From the NCBI GenBank assembly GCA_019429305.1, contig JAHYIR010000010.1, forward strand, positions 1 to 55,363: a DNA stretch of 55,363 nt. The letters run 5' to 3'. This document shows, piece by piece, positions 53,580-55,363 of the stretch (the first letter of the stretch is position 1; each line of letters starts with the position of its first letter). The DNA comes from Candidatus Cloacimonadota bacterium (lineage in GTDB: Bacteria > Cloacimonadota > Cloacimonadia > Cloacimonadales > JAJBBL01). Below the pieces are notes generated by a model. It had not been told where the DNA came from and ran no database searches. It saw only the letters and a list, made by a program, of their open reading frames with translations. The translations under genes and the position numbers were made by a program.

Positions 53580-55363
53580 TTATTCAGGCAGCGTATCCCA
53601 AAAACCATTAAAATAAGACCAAGTTACCTCTTCATTATTATAGTATATAGTTAGAACACGTTCTTTCAAAGTAGGATGTTCAAACAACCAAGATAAATAC
53701 TCTTCACTAAATTGATAATAATTGGGAGTATCCGGAGCAATCTTCGATCCTAACCAGACGATCTCTGTATCTTCTACTAAGCGGTTTAACTTATCTACAG
53801 TACGTCTTACAGGTTCTCGATCATAGTCTCCTAATACAAAGTAGTACGGTTTATTATCGACATCTCTTTTGCTATCCAGGTATTCTGTCAATTCTGCTAA
53901 TTCCTCTGAAAATCGTTCCCATTTTTGAGGATAGTTTTCCAAAACGAATATCTTTTCTATTTCTGTTGCTACTTCTGCTTTTATAGTACTGATGTACAGT
54001 CGTGTCAAATCATTATTGATTCTATAACCTATCTGAAGCTGATATACACCTGGTTTCAAGATAACGGATAAATTACCATCGGGATTAACTTCCGGTTGAT
54101 CTTCATAAGGAAAGAACAACCCATTTTGCAAGAAAGTCACTGTGTATTGTTCCTCATTAATAGATAAAGGATAATTGTTTTCATCAACTGTTAAGATAGT
54201 TAGCTTTGCAAACTCTTCGGCATTTTCTTCTCTTGTCGATGAATGAAATGAATTGTCTCGAAGATTGTAATATCGCCATTGTCCGTGATAAAAGATATTT
54301 ACAATATCAGGAATTCTGTTATAAGAAGCTGGTATGTAGTTAGCTCTTAATACCGAACAGATCAACATTTTGTATTGATATGTAGTCAAATAAGTTAAAT
54401 TCATAGCCAGATCATAAGGGATCAACGATTGTATTGCAAGTTCACTATCTACAACATAATTGTCATTGATATGATCTACTATATCAACTATTCGCTGATC
54501 AATATCCCCCTCTTTCCACTTTATCATACTCTCCTTCATCTCTGTTTTCGGTAGCTCTTCAAACATGACTGTCGGGGAAAGAAGATTGACCATTATCTCA
54601 TCAGCATAATCAAGATGTCTCATATCCAAATATGCATTATAAAGCTTTTGTAATTGGTCATGATCGGCTTGCCAGAGAAACTTTTCATCGATCTTGGTTA
54701 ATAAAACTAAAAAATGAGATGATAAGGGGTAGTTATCTTCATAAAAGAGTAGAAAGTTGTCTTTGTTGTTACGGTATTTTGTCCATACATCCAGCAAGAG
54801 TGAATCTGCTTGTTCATAAGGAAAGACTAAGCTTTGATATTCAGCAACAATATTGTTATAGTATTCTTCAAAACCTTTTAAATATTTACTCCATTCTTCT
54901 CGTTGCTCTCTTGTTGGTAATTTTGGATCAGGATAGTGAAGGGCTGTTTTCACTGAAACATCCTGCTCATAGCTTAGTACTATCTCTGTCTGGTAATCTT
55001 CCTGTTGAGCTGGGATCTCCTGAAGAGCAAAAAGTGTGTCCTTGGTTGCTGAAATAAAAACTGAACCTCTACCAATAACCAATTCTAACTCTCCATGATC
55101 ATCTGTCTCTGTCGTATGTATAGACCTTAACATACCCCAATTATAGACCATAACAGCAATTTGGGTTTGAGTAATGACTTCTCCGGTGATATCAATAGTT
55201 CTTAAGCTAACTTTCCTAGATTGAATGTAGTCGGAGTCATAGTTGGTTGTAGAATTGATCAGCGAATAATACCGATCTTCTCTTAATACAATATCATTTT
55301 CAGCAGGGAATGCAGCAGTTGCCATAATCATTATTGCTTTTGCTGCACTGGCTGAAAACCAAG
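53580..55363 (-). CDS. Secreted transglutaminase-like protein (5' end beyond the window)
   Basis: The frame is open to the window edge: eleven more codons (reading FSASAAKAI) precede the ATG at 55331, so the true start lies outside. About 594 residues are seen. The visible start has a hydrophobic stretch ending ATAAFPAEND, typical of a signal peptide end. Next come a carboxypeptidase-regulatory-like beta domain (about 40-120), a long helical part, and a transglutaminase-like core near residues 320-390 with LRANYIPASYNRIP and HGQWRYYNLRDNSF. The Cys and His of the transglutaminase triad are not visible (TYQYK replaces the G-x-C context), although the Asp position is kept. A second Ig-like domain follows. 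It is possibly a non-catalytic surface protein. Confidence 0.65.
   Translation of the reverse strand, partial: WFSASAAKAIMIMATAAFPAENDIVLREDRYYSLINSTTNYDSDYIQSRKVSLRTIDITGEVITQTQIAVMVYNWGMLRSIHTTETDDHGELELVIGRGSVFISATKDTLFALQEIPAQQEDYQTEIVLSYEQDVSVKTALHYPDPKLPTREQREEWSKYLKGFEEYYNNIVAEYQSLVFPYEQADSLLLDVWTKYRNNKDNFLLFYEDNYPLSSHFLVLLTKIDEKFLWQADHDQLQKLYNAYLDMRHLDYADEIMVNLLSPTVMFEELPKTEMKESMIKWKEGDIDQRIVDIVDHINDNYVVDSELAIQSLIPYDLAMNLTYLTTYQYKMLICSVLRANYIPASYNRIPDIVNIFYHGQWRYYNLRDNSFHSSTREENAEEFAKLTILTVDENNYPLSINEEQYTVTFLQNGLFFPYEDQPEVNPDGNLSVILKPGVYQLQIGYRINNDLTRLYISTIKAEVATEIEKIFVLENYPQKWERFSEELAELTEYLDSKRDVDNKPYYFVLGDYDREPVRRTVDKLNRLVEDTEIVWLGSKIAPDTPNYYQFSEEYLSWLFEHPTLKERVLTIYYNNEEVTWSYFNGFWDTLPE

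Overview
The window reads as AT-rich chromosomal DNA of a diderm, fermentative, probably anaerobic bacterium. Outer-membrane lipoprotein maturation (lgt, lnt), lipoproteins, a Wza-like export protein and an S74-type surface protein point to two membranes. The mix of a GlmL/MutL-family ATPase, an archaeal-type Mrp/Mbh antiporter module, a two-subunit class I fumarase, malic enzyme, P5C dehydrogenase and an EtfB without its partner resembles Candidatus Cloacimonadota. That assignment is an inference from gene content, not a measurement.

Layout. 3-4267 (+): end of a surface protein with a C-terminal S74 chaperone domain, a small secreted protein, an M55 D-aminopeptidase, a PD40-type lipoprotein gene broken by an in-frame stop, and a DUF697-like membrane protein. 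4330-6750: a TetR regulator divergent from pruA. 6833-16064 (-): a DHH-CBS-tRNA nucleotidyltransferase fusion, recO, a NatAB-type ABC exporter whose permease is fused to a CPBP protease, an M42 aminopeptidase, a cupin, an unusual tRNA gene, a ferritin-like protein and an AlkD-like protein. 16224-17776 (+): a secreted protein and a PhzF isomerase. 17765-22381 (-): a ten-gene operon for an Mrp/Mbh-type cation/proton antiporter with a PTS EIIA-like and a PII-like gene inside it. 22382-23132 is a long non-coding stretch with palindromes. 23133-27874 (+): recJ, a propeller protein, lnt and a MerR regulator. 28234-31417 (+): three surface-polysaccharide genes. 31436-42745 (+): a compact run of etfB, lgt, a lipoprotein, purB, a psd-like gene, pssA, purS, purQ, comF, a small basic protein, a glmL-like gene, its partner and eno, closed by a clear terminator. 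42831-47858 (-): nfeD-like, a DUF4349-like protein, recN, nadK and rsgA. 48244-49026 (+): a NapH/CcoG-like ferredoxin. 49028-51919 (-): malic enzyme and fumarase. 52189-53558 (+): a small unknown protein and an alpha-CTD/sigma-region-4 fusion. 53580-55363 (-): a transglutaminase-like secreted protein cut by the window edge.

The most striking item is the tRNA gene at 14662-14756 (-). It is 95 nt including CCA and has the features of a bacterial selenocysteine tRNA (6-bp D stem with a 4-nt loop, long variable arm, G73), but its anticodon is GCA (Cys) rather than UCA, and its first pair would be C1-A72. Other points of interest are a near-identical long palindrome in two divergent intergenic regions, with compensatory base changes between the copies; a phosphatidylserine-decarboxylase-like protein beside pssA that lacks the Asp/His/Ser triad; the regulatory genes inside the antiporter operon; and the alpha-CTD/sigma-4 fusion protein.
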